This document shows, piece by piece, positions 34,010-44,340 of a DNA stretch of 64,000 bases (the first letter of the stretch is position 1; each line of letters starts with the position of its first letter). The notes under the pieces are model-generated. The model did no database searches. It was not told the origin of the DNA and worked only from the letters and a program-made list of their open reading frames with translations. This DNA is from Cricetomys ansorgei (lineage: Eukaryota; Chordata; Mammalia; Rodentia; Nesomyidae): contig JAMJFZ010001258.1 of the NCBI GenBank assembly GCA_026225945.1, positions 9,276,001 through 9,340,000 on the forward strand, in the 5' to 3' direction. A program made the translations under genes and the position numbers.

Positions 34010-34840
34010 ATACATATCTTTAGATTACTTATATCTGCCAAAGACTTAACAAATAAGCTCAGATGTCTAATCATCATTGTCACTTTGGCTGTATTTAGAG
34101 ACATCAAAGAGGCTTAGCCCTAAATGTGTCTCTGAAGGCATTCCATGTAGGATTAACTAATGAGGAAAGACTCATCCAGTCTGAGCATTTTGCCATGCCA
34201 TGCATCCAGGTTGTGGACTCAAGAAACAGGGGAAAGAAAAAAGGAATAGAGCAGCAGCATTCAGCTTTCTTGGGTTCTTGGCTGAAGGGGCAATTTGGAC
34301 CAGCTGCTCTAGGTTCCTTACCTTACAGCTGGAGCTACCCTTCTCACCACACCTCACCCACCATGAGAGTCACTGTGAGCCAAAAGTGTCAGTGCTTTCC
34401 TGAAGTTTATTTTGTCACTCGTTTTGCCACACCAATGAGAAAAGTTACTAATGAGCAGCAAAGGTGTACCTTCATAATGTCCTGGTTGTTTCTTAACCCA
34501 ATCAAGTCGACAACCACTACACAGTCTTAACAAATGTCATACAAATGAAAAACTGTCAGTTCTCTGACAGTTTTAAAATCATGTTAAAAGTACTAGCAAA
34601 GGCTGCCAAAAGCTTTTAAATTAAGTAATGAGTGTCTCAATAATTAATGAGTCAAAGAAAATCTCATAGTTAAATCAATGATTACTTTTAATTAGATGAC
34701 AGTAGTATCATGGCAAACACAATGAATACTTTCATGTATCGAGAAATATAGACTTAAAATCTGAGAATAAAAAAAATGCTAGTTCTTGCACAGTACACTT
34801 CAGAGAAAGACTGCTGAATTAGACATTTAAGAGTTATATG
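34010..34840. other. Unassigned sequence with one 134-aa frame
   Basis: A plus-strand frame of 134 aa (34126-34530) is one of the longest frames outside clear repeats. It shows no motif, signal peptide or membrane segment that I recognise, and no second coding segment nearby. I regard it as probably chance. Confidence 0.35.
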
Positions 34841-34844
34841 GGTT

Positions 34845-34930
34845 GGGGCTAGAGAGGTGAACCAATGGGTAAGATTACATATGACACATCCACGTCCTTA
34901 GAACCCACACCCTCTAGCCCATCACCATTC
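34845..34930 (+). mobile_element. Possible SINE head fragment
   Basis: GGGGCTAGAGAGGTGAACC and GGGTAAGATTACAT recall the tRNA-like head of B2-type SINEs. It is short and diverged, and lies just left of the big L1. Confidence 0.35.
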
Positions 34931-35852
34931 ATCAGTGTCAGCCCCCAATATCTAAAAACACATTCTATCAGGGAACCCCTCTAGTGGCCAACCTGGCAAG
35001 ATCTCAGAAGCATTCCCTAAGAGACAACCCATAGCCACCACAGCCTAAGACCCAGAGAAGGAAACAGAAATCAAGGAATGGAACACCCACCCAATAGCAG
35101 ATATTTGGCACCTAGAATTACAGTCATCCCAAATCCAGATGCCTAGACACTAGTATAAAAACACAAGCAGTAAAATCCAAAGCAGTATGCTTCCACTACA
35201 GCCTAACAAAGGTGTACAGTAGAACCCGAGAGATGCAATAGAGCTGGAGCATGAGACAAAGGCTTTAAAATAACAATTATAAGTATGCTCAAGAACCTTA
35301 AAGAGGTTATGAATGAATAATTTAATAAAATGTGTGAAAATGCACAGTGGAATGAAATGAAGAAATGTTTTAAGACATGATAGTGAAAATGAAATCCATA
35401 AGGAAATTCAAACTGGGGGAAACTGGAAATGAAAATAGTTAAGAACTTGAGCAGGATCCTCAGAGAAAAGCCTCACCAATAGAATACAAGAGATCAAAGA
35501 GAGAATTTCAGACATTGAAGTCAATAGAGAAAAGATGGATATGTAAGAAATAGAAAATGTTAAATGTAAACTAATCCAGGAAGTCTGGGACATGGTGAAA
35601 AGTTCAGATCTATGAACAATAGGAATGGAACAAAGAGAAAATACCCAGGTTAAAGGCACAGAAAATATTTCCATCAAAATCACAGAAGAAAGCTGTAATC
35701 TAAATCAAGGTACAAGAAACATACAGAACACCAAATAAACTGAACCAGAAAAGAAATTTCCCTCCCATGACAAAAAATAATCAAAACACTGAGGAAACAT
35801 AAAAAAGAAAAAGAATATTTAAATCTGCATGAGGAAAAGACCAAATGACATA

Positions 35853-36272
35853 TGCCTTAGTCACTGTTCACTGAAGTTCTATCTCTGTTAAGAGATACCA
35901 TGAGCAAGGCAACTTTTATAAAAGAAATACTTAATTGGGGCCTTGCCGGAATTGCCGGGAGTTTCAGAGGTTTAGTTCATTATCAGCATGGCAAGAAGCA
36001 TATCAGCATCTGGCAGGCATTGAACAGTAGTAGTGAGCTTCACATCCCAATCCTCCATTAAATAAAGAAAGAGCAAGAAAGAAAAGGGGGGGGCTGGCAA
36101 TGGCTTTTGAAACCTCAAAGCTCACTCACTATCACTTATATATTTCCTCCAACAAGGCCACACCTACTCAAACAAGTCCACAACTCCTAACTCTTCTAAA
36201 ATAGTGTCACTTCCTTATGAATAAGCATTCAAAAATATGAGATTTTGGAGCCATTCTTATTCAAACCATCCT
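35853..36272 (+). mobile_element. RMER1-like LTR inserted in L1 ORF1
   Basis: Related to 15245-15570 and 17068-17418: ATACCATGAGCAAGGCAAC, AATACTTAATTGGGGCC, TCCTCCAACAAGGCCACACC, ATAAGCATTCAAAAATATGAG and TTATTCAAACCATCC. The host L1 resumes with ATATAAAGACAGACATATTA to the right, so ORF1 reads through apart from the insert. Left flank GACATA and right flank TAATATA do not form an exact duplication but are similar in base content. A G8 run is at 36086-36093. Confidence 0.7.
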
Positions 36273-37585
36273 AATATATAAAGACAGACATATTACAATA
36301 ACATCTGAGTTTCCAATGGAGACTCTAAAAGCCAGAAAGGACTGGACAGATGTTGCACAAATTCTAAGATATCACAGATGCCAATCCAGATTACTATACC
36401 AAACAAAATTTTCAATCACAATAGATGGAAACAGCATTCTACTATGACACCAAATGCAAGTCATATATTTATACAAAAACAACTGGACAGAAGGGTCAAG
36501 CAGGAAAAGGTCAATCTACAAAGATTATCCACACACAGAAAACATAAGGAATAAATATTCTCAGACCAAAAAATTTAAAGAGGAAGGAAAAAAAATGCCA
36601 CACCAACAACAACAAGAATAAAAATTAACAGGAATCAAGAAACACCGCTCACTGATAATTCTCATCATCAATGGTCTCAGTTCCCCAATACGAAGACACA
36701 GACTAACAGATTGGATTAAAAAGAGGATCCCTCCTTCTGCTGCATACAAAACACATCTTAACATCAAGGATATATTTCACCTAAGAGTAAAAAGGCAGAA
36801 AAAGTTATCCTAAACAAATAGATCCAAAAGGCACACTAATGTTGGCTATTTTAATATCTGACAAAATAGACTTGAAACCAAAACTAATCAGAAGAAATAG
36901 AGAAGAACACTACATACTCATCAAATGAAAAATTCACCAAGGGGACATTTCAATTCTTAACATATATGCCCCAAACACAAGAGTACCAAATTTTGCAAAA
37001 TAAATACTACTATAGTTTAAATCACATAATGACCCTCACATACAGTGACAGCAGGAAAAATTAAGTATCCTACCATCATGGAAAGACAGGTCATTCAAAA
37101 AAAAACTAAACAGAAACTGATGTCAAAAATCACATGAACTTAATAGATATTTCTAGAACATTTCACCCAAATACAAAAGAATAAAACTTCTTCTCAGCAC
37201 CTCATGGAACTTTCTCCAAAATTGACCACATATTTGGACACAAAACATGACTCAACAGATACAAGAAAATTGAAATAACGTCATATATCCTACCTGGCCA
37301 TCATGGATTAGAGCTTAATACTAGCAACAACAGAAGCAACAGAAAGCTTACAAACTGATGGAAACTGAACAACTTTATACTGAAAAAAAAAATCCCAAGA
37401 CAAACATTAAGAATGCAATGGAATAAAACACAAAATATCCAAAGTTATGGGACCCAATGAAGAGTGTTTAAAAGGGCAAATTCATAGCATTAAGTGCCTC
37501 TCTAAATAAACAAACAAGCAAAATAGAGAAATCTCATAATAATAACTTACTAGCACATATGGAAACTGTAAAATAAAAGGAAGAA

Positions 37586-37945
37586 ATGGCATCCAAAAGA
37601 AACAATGGCAAGAATCTATCAAACTCAGGAATAAAATCAATAAAACAGATAGAAACAAACAAAACAATACACAGAACTGATGAAACAAAGATTTTGTCAT
37701 TTGAGAAAATCAATGATTGTCAAATTCTTGCCACATTAATTAAAAGACTCAAAATAAGATACATAATAACAAAAATTAGAGACAAAATGAAAGACAAAAT
37801 AATAGCTACTGAGTACAACCAGGGAATTATAAAGACATACTTTAAAATCTGTACTCCAACAACATTAGAAAATCTAACAGAAAGGAATAATTTTTTCAAT
37901 GTATACTACCTACCAAAGTTATATAAATATGAGGTAAGAATTTAA
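37586..37945 (+). pseudogene. L1 ORF2 fragment (linker between endonuclease and RT)
   Basis: A 119-aa open stretch with Lys- and Asn-rich composition. The KTYFKICTPTTLENLTERNN section followed by YYLPKL corresponds to the ORF2 region just before the RT, where intact L1s have YYK.LY....EN..EMD and Y.LPKL. It is a broken retrotransposon piece, not a host gene. Confidence 0.7.
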
Positions 37946-38306
37946 ACAGACCTGTAACCCCTAGTGAAATATAAATTGTCATTAAAAGTCTCCCAATCAA
38001 AAAAGCCCATGACCAAATGGTTTTAATGCAGAATTCTACCAAACTTTCAAAGAAGAGTTAATGCCGATACTCTTCAAATTATTTCACAAAACAAAAACAG
38101 ATGGTACACTGCCCAATTCATTTTATGAATTACCCTGATAAAGAAAACACATAAAGACTAAACAAAAAAAAAAGAATTACAGACATGTTTCCCTTATGAA
38201 AAAGATGCAAATATTCTCAAAAAATATTCACAAACTGAATCCCAGAACACTTCATATTGATCATCTCCCATGATCAAGTAGATCTCATCCCAGAGACCTT
38301 AGAAAA

Positions 38307-38519
38307 TTGATAAATGTCACCCAACATTTGAACAGATTGAAAGAAAAACACACGATCATTTCATTAGATGGAGAAAGGGCCATTGACAAAATACAGTGCC
38401 CCTTCATAACAAAATTCCTAGAGAAACCACAGATACAAGAGACATACCTCAAAATACTAGAGAAGGATTGCATCAAGTCCACAGCCATCATCAACCTAAA
38501 TGGAGACAAATTCAAATGA
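38307..38519 (+). pseudogene. L1 ORF2 reverse-transcriptase fragment
   Basis: The 70-aa frame contains IISLDGERAIDKIQ, which corresponds to the conserved SLDAEKAFDKIQ region with the first catalytic Asp of the RT. It then has a YLKILEKD and AIINLNGDKFK part. In the intact family the sequence would run on to SGTRQG and FADD. Here it hits a stop and then diverges. It is a remnant inside the 34950-39720 L1. Confidence 0.75.
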
Positions 38520-39724
38520 GTTACACAAATATCAGGAAGAAGACAAGGTTGTTCACTCTATCCATACTTTTTCAAAATGAGATAAGAAGTCTCAGCTAGA
38601 GCAATAAGACAACTGGAAGAGATTAAGTGGATACAAATAGGAAGCAAAGAAATAAAGTGCCCTTCAGATAGAGGGTTAGTATCTGAAATATATAAATAGT
38701 CAAATAGTCCAATTAAAAACAGAGTAGAGATTAAAATCAACAATTCTTAAAAGAGAAAACTCAAATGGCTGAGGAATATTTAAACATTTAAAGAAATGTT
38801 CAATATCCTTAGTCATCAAGGAAATGCAAATCAAAACTATTTTGAAATTTCATCTTATACCAATCAGAATGGCAAAGATCATCGATACAAACGACAGCTG
38901 AACTTGGCATGGATTTGGAGGTGAGAGAAACACTCATCCACTGCTGGTGGGAGTGCAAACTTGGACAGTTACTATGGAAATCAGTGTGTGTGTTCCTTAG
39001 GAAGCTGGCACTCCATCTACCTCAAGATCCAGTTATACTACCCTTGAACATACGCCCAAAGAATGTTTCATTCTACTACAGAGACATTTGCTCAACCGTT
39101 TTCCTTGCTGCTCTATTCATAACAGCTGGAAATTAGATGTCTGTTGACAAATGATGGGATAAAGAAAATGTGGTACATTTACACACTGGAATATTATCAA
39201 GCTGCTAAAAAATGAAATTCTCAAATAAATTGATAGAATTAGACAATATTCACCATGAGTAAGGAAACCCAGTCCCAGAAAGACAAATATAGTGTGTATT
39301 CACTTATATGTGAAAGTTAGCTGTTAAATATTTGATAAGCAATCTATAATCCACATAACCACAGAGATTAGATATGGATTAATGGAGTAGGGGGAACAGG
39401 TAGACCTTCCTAGGAAGGGAAAATAGAATAGATAGTTATGGATGGACAGAGGGTGGAGGACCATAATCAGAAGATTACATGTGGAAGGGGAGGGGAGACA
39501 GAGGTAAGGGAAGGAATATGGAAACAGACTGGAATAGGGAGACAGAGACTCTTATCACCAAAGGAAGATTCTCGTGCCAGGAATGGGTTACATATAATTG
39601 AATTGTTGGCCAAATGTACCCAGTGGGAATCCCCAAACAACATAGGCAGTTACCAAGGCTATCAGGTGTTCTCTGCAAACTGATGGTAAGATCCTATTGC
39701 TGAATAAAACACCTACACTACTCA

Positions 39725-39905
39725 TTGTACGTGGAGGGAATGAGCTGGTGTATACAGAGAGCTTTAAAGCCTGTGAACTAGTGTTCCTTCATGGTTTCCC
39801 TCAGTGACAGACTGTGTGGAAGCTGAAATAAAATCTTTCTTCTTCAAGTTGCTTTTTGTCATGTTGTTTATCACAGCAACCGAAAGCAAACCAGAACAGA
39901 AGGAA
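39725..39905 (+). repeat. 3' end of a rodent interspersed repeat
   Basis: The phrase GAAATAAAATCTTTC then AAGTTGCTTTTTGTCATGTTG, TTTATCACAGCAACCGAAAG is the 3' end of a common rodent repeat, whose 5' side likely matches the sequence at 58671. The family name is not certain. Confidence 0.5.
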
Positions 39906-39989
39906 TGTGGGCTCCACTTTTAGAGGAAGCTAAAGTAATAATAAAAAGTGACATCACACACACTCCCCATGGTGGTGAATGGCCCGAGG

Positions 39990-40120
39990 GAAGAAGATCA
40001 GAGGAGTTTAAGGGAAGCCTTGTCTACAGAGAGTTTGAGGCCTGTTTGGGCAAAAATCATACTACTACCTCCCCAAAACATCAACAACAACAACAGCAAC
40101 AAAATCTCACAAAGGGGCAA
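39990..40120 (+). mobile_element. B1/B4-type SINE right end, diverged
   Basis: GTTTAAGGGAAGCCTTGTCTACAG, AGTTTGAGGCCTGTTTGGGC and a (CAA)n tail at about 40081-40105. This is the right-hand end of a B1-derived SINE in sense orientation. Confidence 0.6.
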
Positions 40121-40208
40121 AGATAAAAGCAAAGATGGGACAAGAGAAAGTTAGTACTGGGATGGAGTACTCACATATGCATTTCTTCTGTTGGTTAGCA
40201 TGTTTAAA

Positions 40209-40400
40209 GGGCTGGGGATGTGGCTCAACTGGTAGAGTACATGCCTAGCATGCATAAAGTCCTGGGTTCCATCCTCAGCACCATATAAACTAGACATAGT
40301 ACATGCCTGCAATCCCACACAGGAGATAGAGAGGCAAGAAAATCAGAGGTTCAAGGACATCTTTAGCTACATAAAGAGTTTGGGGTCAGTCTGAGTTACA
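40209..40400 (+). mobile_element. ID-B1 composite SINE (B4 superfamily)
   Basis: The left part is an ID element: GGGCTGGGGATGTGGCTC, with a Pol III A box TGGCTCAACTGG (40221-40232) and a B-box-like GGGTTCCATCC (40264-40274). A B1-like right half follows: GTACATGCCTGCAATCCC, AGGTTCAAGGACATC and TAGCTACATA. The order ID then B1 is the known fusion. It ends where the next repeat starts. Confidence 0.85.
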
Positions 40401-40409
40401 TTATTGGCT

Positions 40410-40580
40410 TGCCCACTCTGCCGCTCAGCTTGCTTTCTTATACAACCCAGGACTACCTACCCAGTGACAGTATCAATAAACAATAATATACCCCCACAGG
40501 CCAATCCAATAGACAGAATACCCAAATTGAGAGTCTCTCAGATAACCCTTATGTCAAATGACAGCTGAAGCTGGTTAAAA
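40410..40580 (+). repeat. Rodent interspersed repeat fragment, second copy of the 2430 family
   Basis: GCTCAGCTTGCTTTCTTATAC, AACCCAGGACTACC, CCCAGTGACAGTATCAATAA, CCACAGGCCAATCCAATAGA and AATTGAGAGTCTCTCAGATA. It is similar in order to 2430-2625. Confidence 0.5.
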
Positions 40581-40699
40581 GACTTGGTTTACATGCCCTG
40601 AGTTCTTTCAAGTGTCTGAATAGTTCTCACTTCTCACCTTCCACACAGACATGCTCTGATAGTCGGATTTATTTGTTCATTTTTTTGGGGGAGGGAGTG

Positions 40700-40848
40700 G
40701 GAATTCTGAGACAGGGTTTCTCTGTGTAGACCTGGCAGTCCTGGAACTTGCTCTGGAGCCCAGGCTGGTCTCAAACTCACAAAGATATGCCTGTCTCTGC
40801 CTTCTGAGTACTAGGATTAAAGGCACGTGCCACCAACACCCAGATTTA
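40700..40848 (-). mobile_element. B1 SINE
   Basis: Antisense B1: GAGACAGGGTTTCTCTGTGT, CAGGCTGGTCTCAAACTC, TGCCTTCTGAGTACTAGGATTA and GCACGTGCCACCAACACC. The 63-aa minus frame at 40677-40868 translates it and is spurious. Confidence 0.92.
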
Positions 40849-41094
40849 AGACTAATTTTAAATCCCAAAGATATGTGTATTCTGAATTCTGTTTTTACTT
40901 AAATTTCTCCATGTATTTACTCTTTCTAGGGCTCTCCATGACTCTGTGAACACCTATTTTTTCTTCTCAGACCTGCCTCTCCTTCTCCTCCTTGTCCTTC
41001 ACAGTCTGAGATTGCTTTACTTCCTGGCAGAAAATAAGGTCAAGAAAATAACCAGATGATCACAATAGAGCTGTTGAAGAGTGCAAGACACCCA

Positions 41095-41305
41095 TTCTCA
41101 GCAGTTTCAGGGCACCACAATCAGCACCCTAAACATTTAAAGGCACTTGTTCCCAAGCCTGTTGACTTGAGTTCAATCCCTAGGCTACACATGAAAGAAG
41201 GAGAGAACAGACTTGAAGTATGCTCAGATCTGAATATCCACTCTATGGTCAGGGCACGCACACACATACACACACACACACACACATATACACACAGTTT
41301 ATAAA
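41095..41305 (+). mobile_element. B4-type SINE with (CA)n tail
   Basis: Sense order: TTAAAGGCACTTGTTCCC, AAGCCTGTTGACTTGAGTTC, AATCCCTAGGCTACACATG, AAGGAGAGAACAGACTTG, and a CA tract at about 41264-41297. The 82-aa frame at 41056-41304 covers this and is spurious. Confidence 0.75.
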
Positions 41306-41339
41306 ATTTTAATTAGACCTTTGAAGGGGTGAGGGGTGA

Positions 41340-41460
41340 GGTTTTCTGGTAAGTTACAGGCACTTGTGAGCTACCTAATGTGGATTCAGGGAACTGTACT
41401 TGGGTCCTCTGCAAGAGTAACAGATGCTCTTAACTGCTGAAGCATCTCTCCAGCACTGTA
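41340..41460 (-). mobile_element. B2/B3 SINE, antisense
   Basis: GTTACAGGCACTTGTGAGC, TTCAGGGAACTGTACTTGGG, TCCTCTGCAAGAGTAACAG and TGCTCTTAACTGCTGAAGC to ATCTCTCCAGCACT, an antisense tRNA-derived SINE head. Confidence 0.85.
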
Positions 41461-41488
41461 ATTAAAAAAAAATTAAGAGAAATAACAG

Positions 41489-41655
41489 CCGGACAATGGT
41501 AGTGTGTGCCTTTAATTCCAGCACTAGGAGGCATAGCCAGGTGGATCTATGAGTTCAAGGCCAGGTGGATCTATGAGTTCAAGGCCAGGCAGGTCTATGG
41601 AGCAAGTTCCAGGACAGCCAGGGCTACACAGAGAAACCCTGTCTCCCAAAAACAA
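41489..41655 (+). mobile_element. B1 SINE with extra 24-bp duplication
   Basis: Sense B1 from CCGGACAATGGTAGTGTG through CCAGCACTAGGAGGC, AGTTCAAGGCCAGG, CAAGTTCCAGGACAGCC and AGAAACCCTGTCTC. The segment AGGTGGATCTATGAGTTCAA plus GGCC occurs twice in a row (about 41540-41587), adding one unit to the usual B1. The 89-aa frame at 41506-41775 is an artefact. Confidence 0.92.
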
Positions 41656-41721
41656 AGAACAATGATTCTCCTTTGTTACACAGAGGAGAATGTTTTTCCC
41701 TTTCCGGTTGCTGTTATCGTT

Positions 41722-41865
41722 TGCTTGCTTTGTTTTGTTTTTGTGGCCCTTGACAGTCTGGAAATCACTATATAGGCCAGATTGACTTTAAACCTGTGAT
41801 TACCCCACTTCTGTCACTCTAGGCTAGAGCTGGGTTTACAAGCATGTACCACACTTGGCCCATGT
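41722..41865 (-). mobile_element. B1 SINE, diverged
   Basis: CAGTCTGGAAATCACTATATAG, GGCCAGATTGACTTTAAACC and GGGTTTACAAGCATGTACCAC: a clearly diverged antisense B1, older than its neighbour. Confidence 0.7.
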
Positions 41866-41869
41866 ATTT

Positions 41870-42285
41870 TTTAAGAGTGTAGGAATAAAGAAACTGATTT
41901 TTATGAAAACAAAACACAAAACAATTATGGACTAGTATTTGTGGTACAAGAAGGTACTCTTCATGATACCAAAGGAGAAAGGTAAACACCAACTTACCTA
42001 CAAAGTTTTTGATCTGTTATAATGACCTTCCTGCAATTGTATTGGTACAACAGTGGCACAAAGCTTGTGAATGTAATCAATACATATCTGATTGGATTCA
42101 AGGGCCACTCAGTTAGATAGAACCCACTGCAGACACTGCTCAAGTGGCCAAGATCTTAGAACCACATAGGTCAGAGACCTAGGGGGAAATAAAATACTAT
42201 TGTTCTACTAAATGAACATAGCCATAAAATGTCTCCTAATGAAATTTCATCTATTTCATAGATGAGTGTCTTGCTCTGCTATCAC
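41870..42285. other. Unassigned sequence
   Basis: Nothing recognisable. Confidence 0.45.
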
Positions 42286-42289
42286 CAGG

Positions 42290-43185
42290 GAAACTTTCTC
42301 CTGAAGTAGATAGGAACAAATACAGAGACCAGCCTCTGGACAATGTGCAGAGAGCAAGAGACTGTAGAACACCAGGTCCTATGTGGGATCTCTCCATTAG
42401 TTGCTATCCTCAGTGCTCAGAGAATCCTACAGAAGAGGAGATGGAAGGATTATAAGAGTCAGAGAGGATGGAGGACACCAAGGACACTAGGCCTTTTAAA
42501 TACAGCAGGACCAATACACATATGAACTCTAAGACACTCTGGCAGTGTCCACAGGGACTGTGCGTGTCTGTGCCCAAATGAGACCTCAGTCCTGAGAAGA
42601 GAAGTTGACACAAGTCCCCAGCCCTAACCTAGACGCTATCTCCAATTGATTACCACTCACAAATGAAAAATTAGTTATCCCAAAGAGAGTCTCAACTGAG
42701 ATACAAAGTACTCTTAAGGGTAGACTGCATGTCCAGAAGAAGATGCCAACACAAAATGAATTCAATTCATCTTTGGAGGTTTGTTCTCATAATTTTTCTT
42801 GATCGTTGTGGTTTTTACCTTCTAGGTCTTTTTTGCTTGTATTGTGGCCTCTAGGCTTGTGTCTTTATGGGATTCCTATTCTATGAACATTTGTCTCTCT
42901 GACTCTATGCGTTTCTTCATCTTTTTTCTCTGACATTTTTTCTTCCATTCATTTGTTTTGTCCTTTTCTGGCATGTTTGTTTTCATTTTATCTTATTTTT
43001 TATTTTATTACTATTATTTAATGCTGGATTTATCTTCTAAGGAGTGACAGAAATGGTCTGAATTCAGATAGGAGAGGAGGTAAGAGAAATCTTAAAGGAG
43101 TAGGGGGAAGGAAAATATAATCAGGGTATGCCGTATGAAAAAAAAACTATTTTCAATAAAATAAATAAACAGAACAAAAAAGTCG
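42290..43185 (+). mobile_element. LINE-1 (Lx-like) 3' UTR, sense
   Basis: GAGACTGTAGAACACCAGGTCC, the AGGGAACCC-type cluster (AGAGAATCCTACAGAAGAGG), GAGGATGGAGGACACCAAGG, then TTTGCTTGTATTGTGGCC, TTTATGGGATTCC and TTATCTTATTTTTTATTTTA are the order of the 3' UTR of old rodent Lx-type L1. It ends in an A-rich tail (CAATAAAATAAATAAACAGA, about 43153-43172), so the 3' terminus is present and the copy is 5'-truncated. The 60-aa and 67-aa frames are spurious. Confidence 0.7.
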
Positions 43186-43187
43186 TA

Positions 43188-43374
43188 TTTATAGAACCCA
43201 AGAGTCTAATATAATGTTAGTTACCGATAGATGAATGAGATGACAACAGAGAGGTTGTAGTTGGACTTGTCCATGTGCTCCACATCTGGAGTTTCCCTTC
43301 CATAAGTGCTTGATTTTTTACTCCATCATGAATCGTCTTTTGCTCATTGATACTTTCCCCCTACTCTTTTTTCC
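43188..43374. other. Short unassigned gap
   Basis: Lies between two L1s in opposite orientation. Nothing recognisable. Confidence 0.4.
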
Positions 43375-43809
43375 ACATTACTTTAATTTTTATTTTTAAA
43401 TTTTTCTTCTCTCATATATTACATCCCAACTCCCTTCCTCCCTCCTTCCACTCCTTCTAGCTTCCCCAATACCCTCTAGCCCTCAAACTTACTCCCCCAA
43501 TCCTCTCACTCCCACCCCTTCCTCTCTTCAAGAAAGAGCAATCTTCCCAGGAGTACTGCTCAAACATGTTCCAACAAGATGGACCAGGTTCAGGCAAAAT
43601 TCCCTACTTCAAGTTTGGACTAGGCAGCTCAGTAGGGAGAGAAGGTACTCAGGGTCAGGCAAGAGATTCAAGGACACACACCCCTATTCCAGTCTATATT
43701 AGTTCTGCAGGAGGAGCAGGTCAGGCAATCTCAAGACAAATTTGGGGGACCCAGCAGGTTCCATGTCTGTCACCTCAGGCTGTGTGAGCCCCTAAGAATG
43801 CTGGTCAGT

Positions 43810-44340
43810 TGTAGCAGTATGCTACAATCTTTTACCCTCTCTTTAGGGAAGGAGAAAGGAAAGAGAAAAAGAAATCTTCACTGCTTTTTCAAGCAGCCTT
43901 GATATAGAATGAAAGAAAGAAATTTTCTCAGCCTCTTCTTAGGCTGATCTAAGCTTGAAGAGGACTAACTGATAGGGAGTCAGACTAGCTTTTCAGCTCA
44001 CAGTCTGTAAACTCACTCTCTCCAACCTTTTTTTTTTTTAGAAATTATCACACTAATGACAGTAACCCAACAAATGAACCACCAACAAACACCCACCCCC
44101 TTTATCTTGTGCTTCAGATATTTTTTTATCCTAAGCCAAAAATTCCCATAAACCAACACAACACCCAATCCCAGAGTGACTGCACCCAACCAAATTATAG
44201 TCACCTGTATCAAGCATTCCAAACCCAACTCACAAACAACTATACCACAGCTGGTGTGGGAACACAAACCTAATCCAAATGCCATTTTGCATTTTAACAG
44301 AAACCAAAATAACAAAAACTCTTCCAAGTGTTCCTCTACA
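43810..44340 (+). mobile_element. Solo LTR with 6-bp target-site duplication, nested in L1
   Basis: Begins TGTAGCAGTATG and ends GTTCCTCTACA (TG...CA). The host L1 sequence GTCAGT occurs immediately left (43804-43809) and right (44341-44346), a perfect 6-bp duplication, and L1 3'-UTR sequence continues on both sides. Length is 531 bp with no internal part, so it is a solo LTR. It is the same family as 27604-28156. The 104-aa minus frame at 44013-44327 lies in it and is spurious. The 6-bp duplication is the class II (ERVK) habit, which is inference. Confidence 0.9.

Larger units (their letters stand above)
34950..39720 (+). mobile_element. LINE-1, sense, decayed, with LTR inserted in ORF1
   Basis: This is the largest element. 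The order is 5' part (34950-35300), ORF1 (35300-36570, broken by an LTR at 35853-36272), ORF2 endonuclease part (about 36640-37250), mid ORF2 (37250-38000), RT part (38000-38640), then a jump to the ORF2 3' part and 3' UTR (38650-39720). About 38640-38670 a large piece is missing: the RT palm after the SLDGERAIDKIQ-type motif ends early, and the next sequence is near the ORF2 C-terminal region (CTCATCCACTGCTGGTGGG). Many stops and frameshifts are present, so it is inactive. The frames at 35408-35683, 36561-36767, 37482-37700 and 38285-38515 (minus) are shadows. Confidence 0.8.

Noticed and set aside
37586..38519. Active reverse transcriptase gene
   Set aside because: The ORF2 pieces are broken by stops, shifts and a large deletion. 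They are remnants of an old L1.
40209..40290. tRNA gene suggested by A and B boxes
   Set aside because: The sequence is an ID SINE head fused to a B1, not a foldable tRNA. The B box is imperfect and no cloverleaf is evident.
43810..44340. Possibility of a gene around a 104-aa minus frame
   Set aside because: The interval is a solo LTR bounded by TG...CA and GTCAGT repeats.
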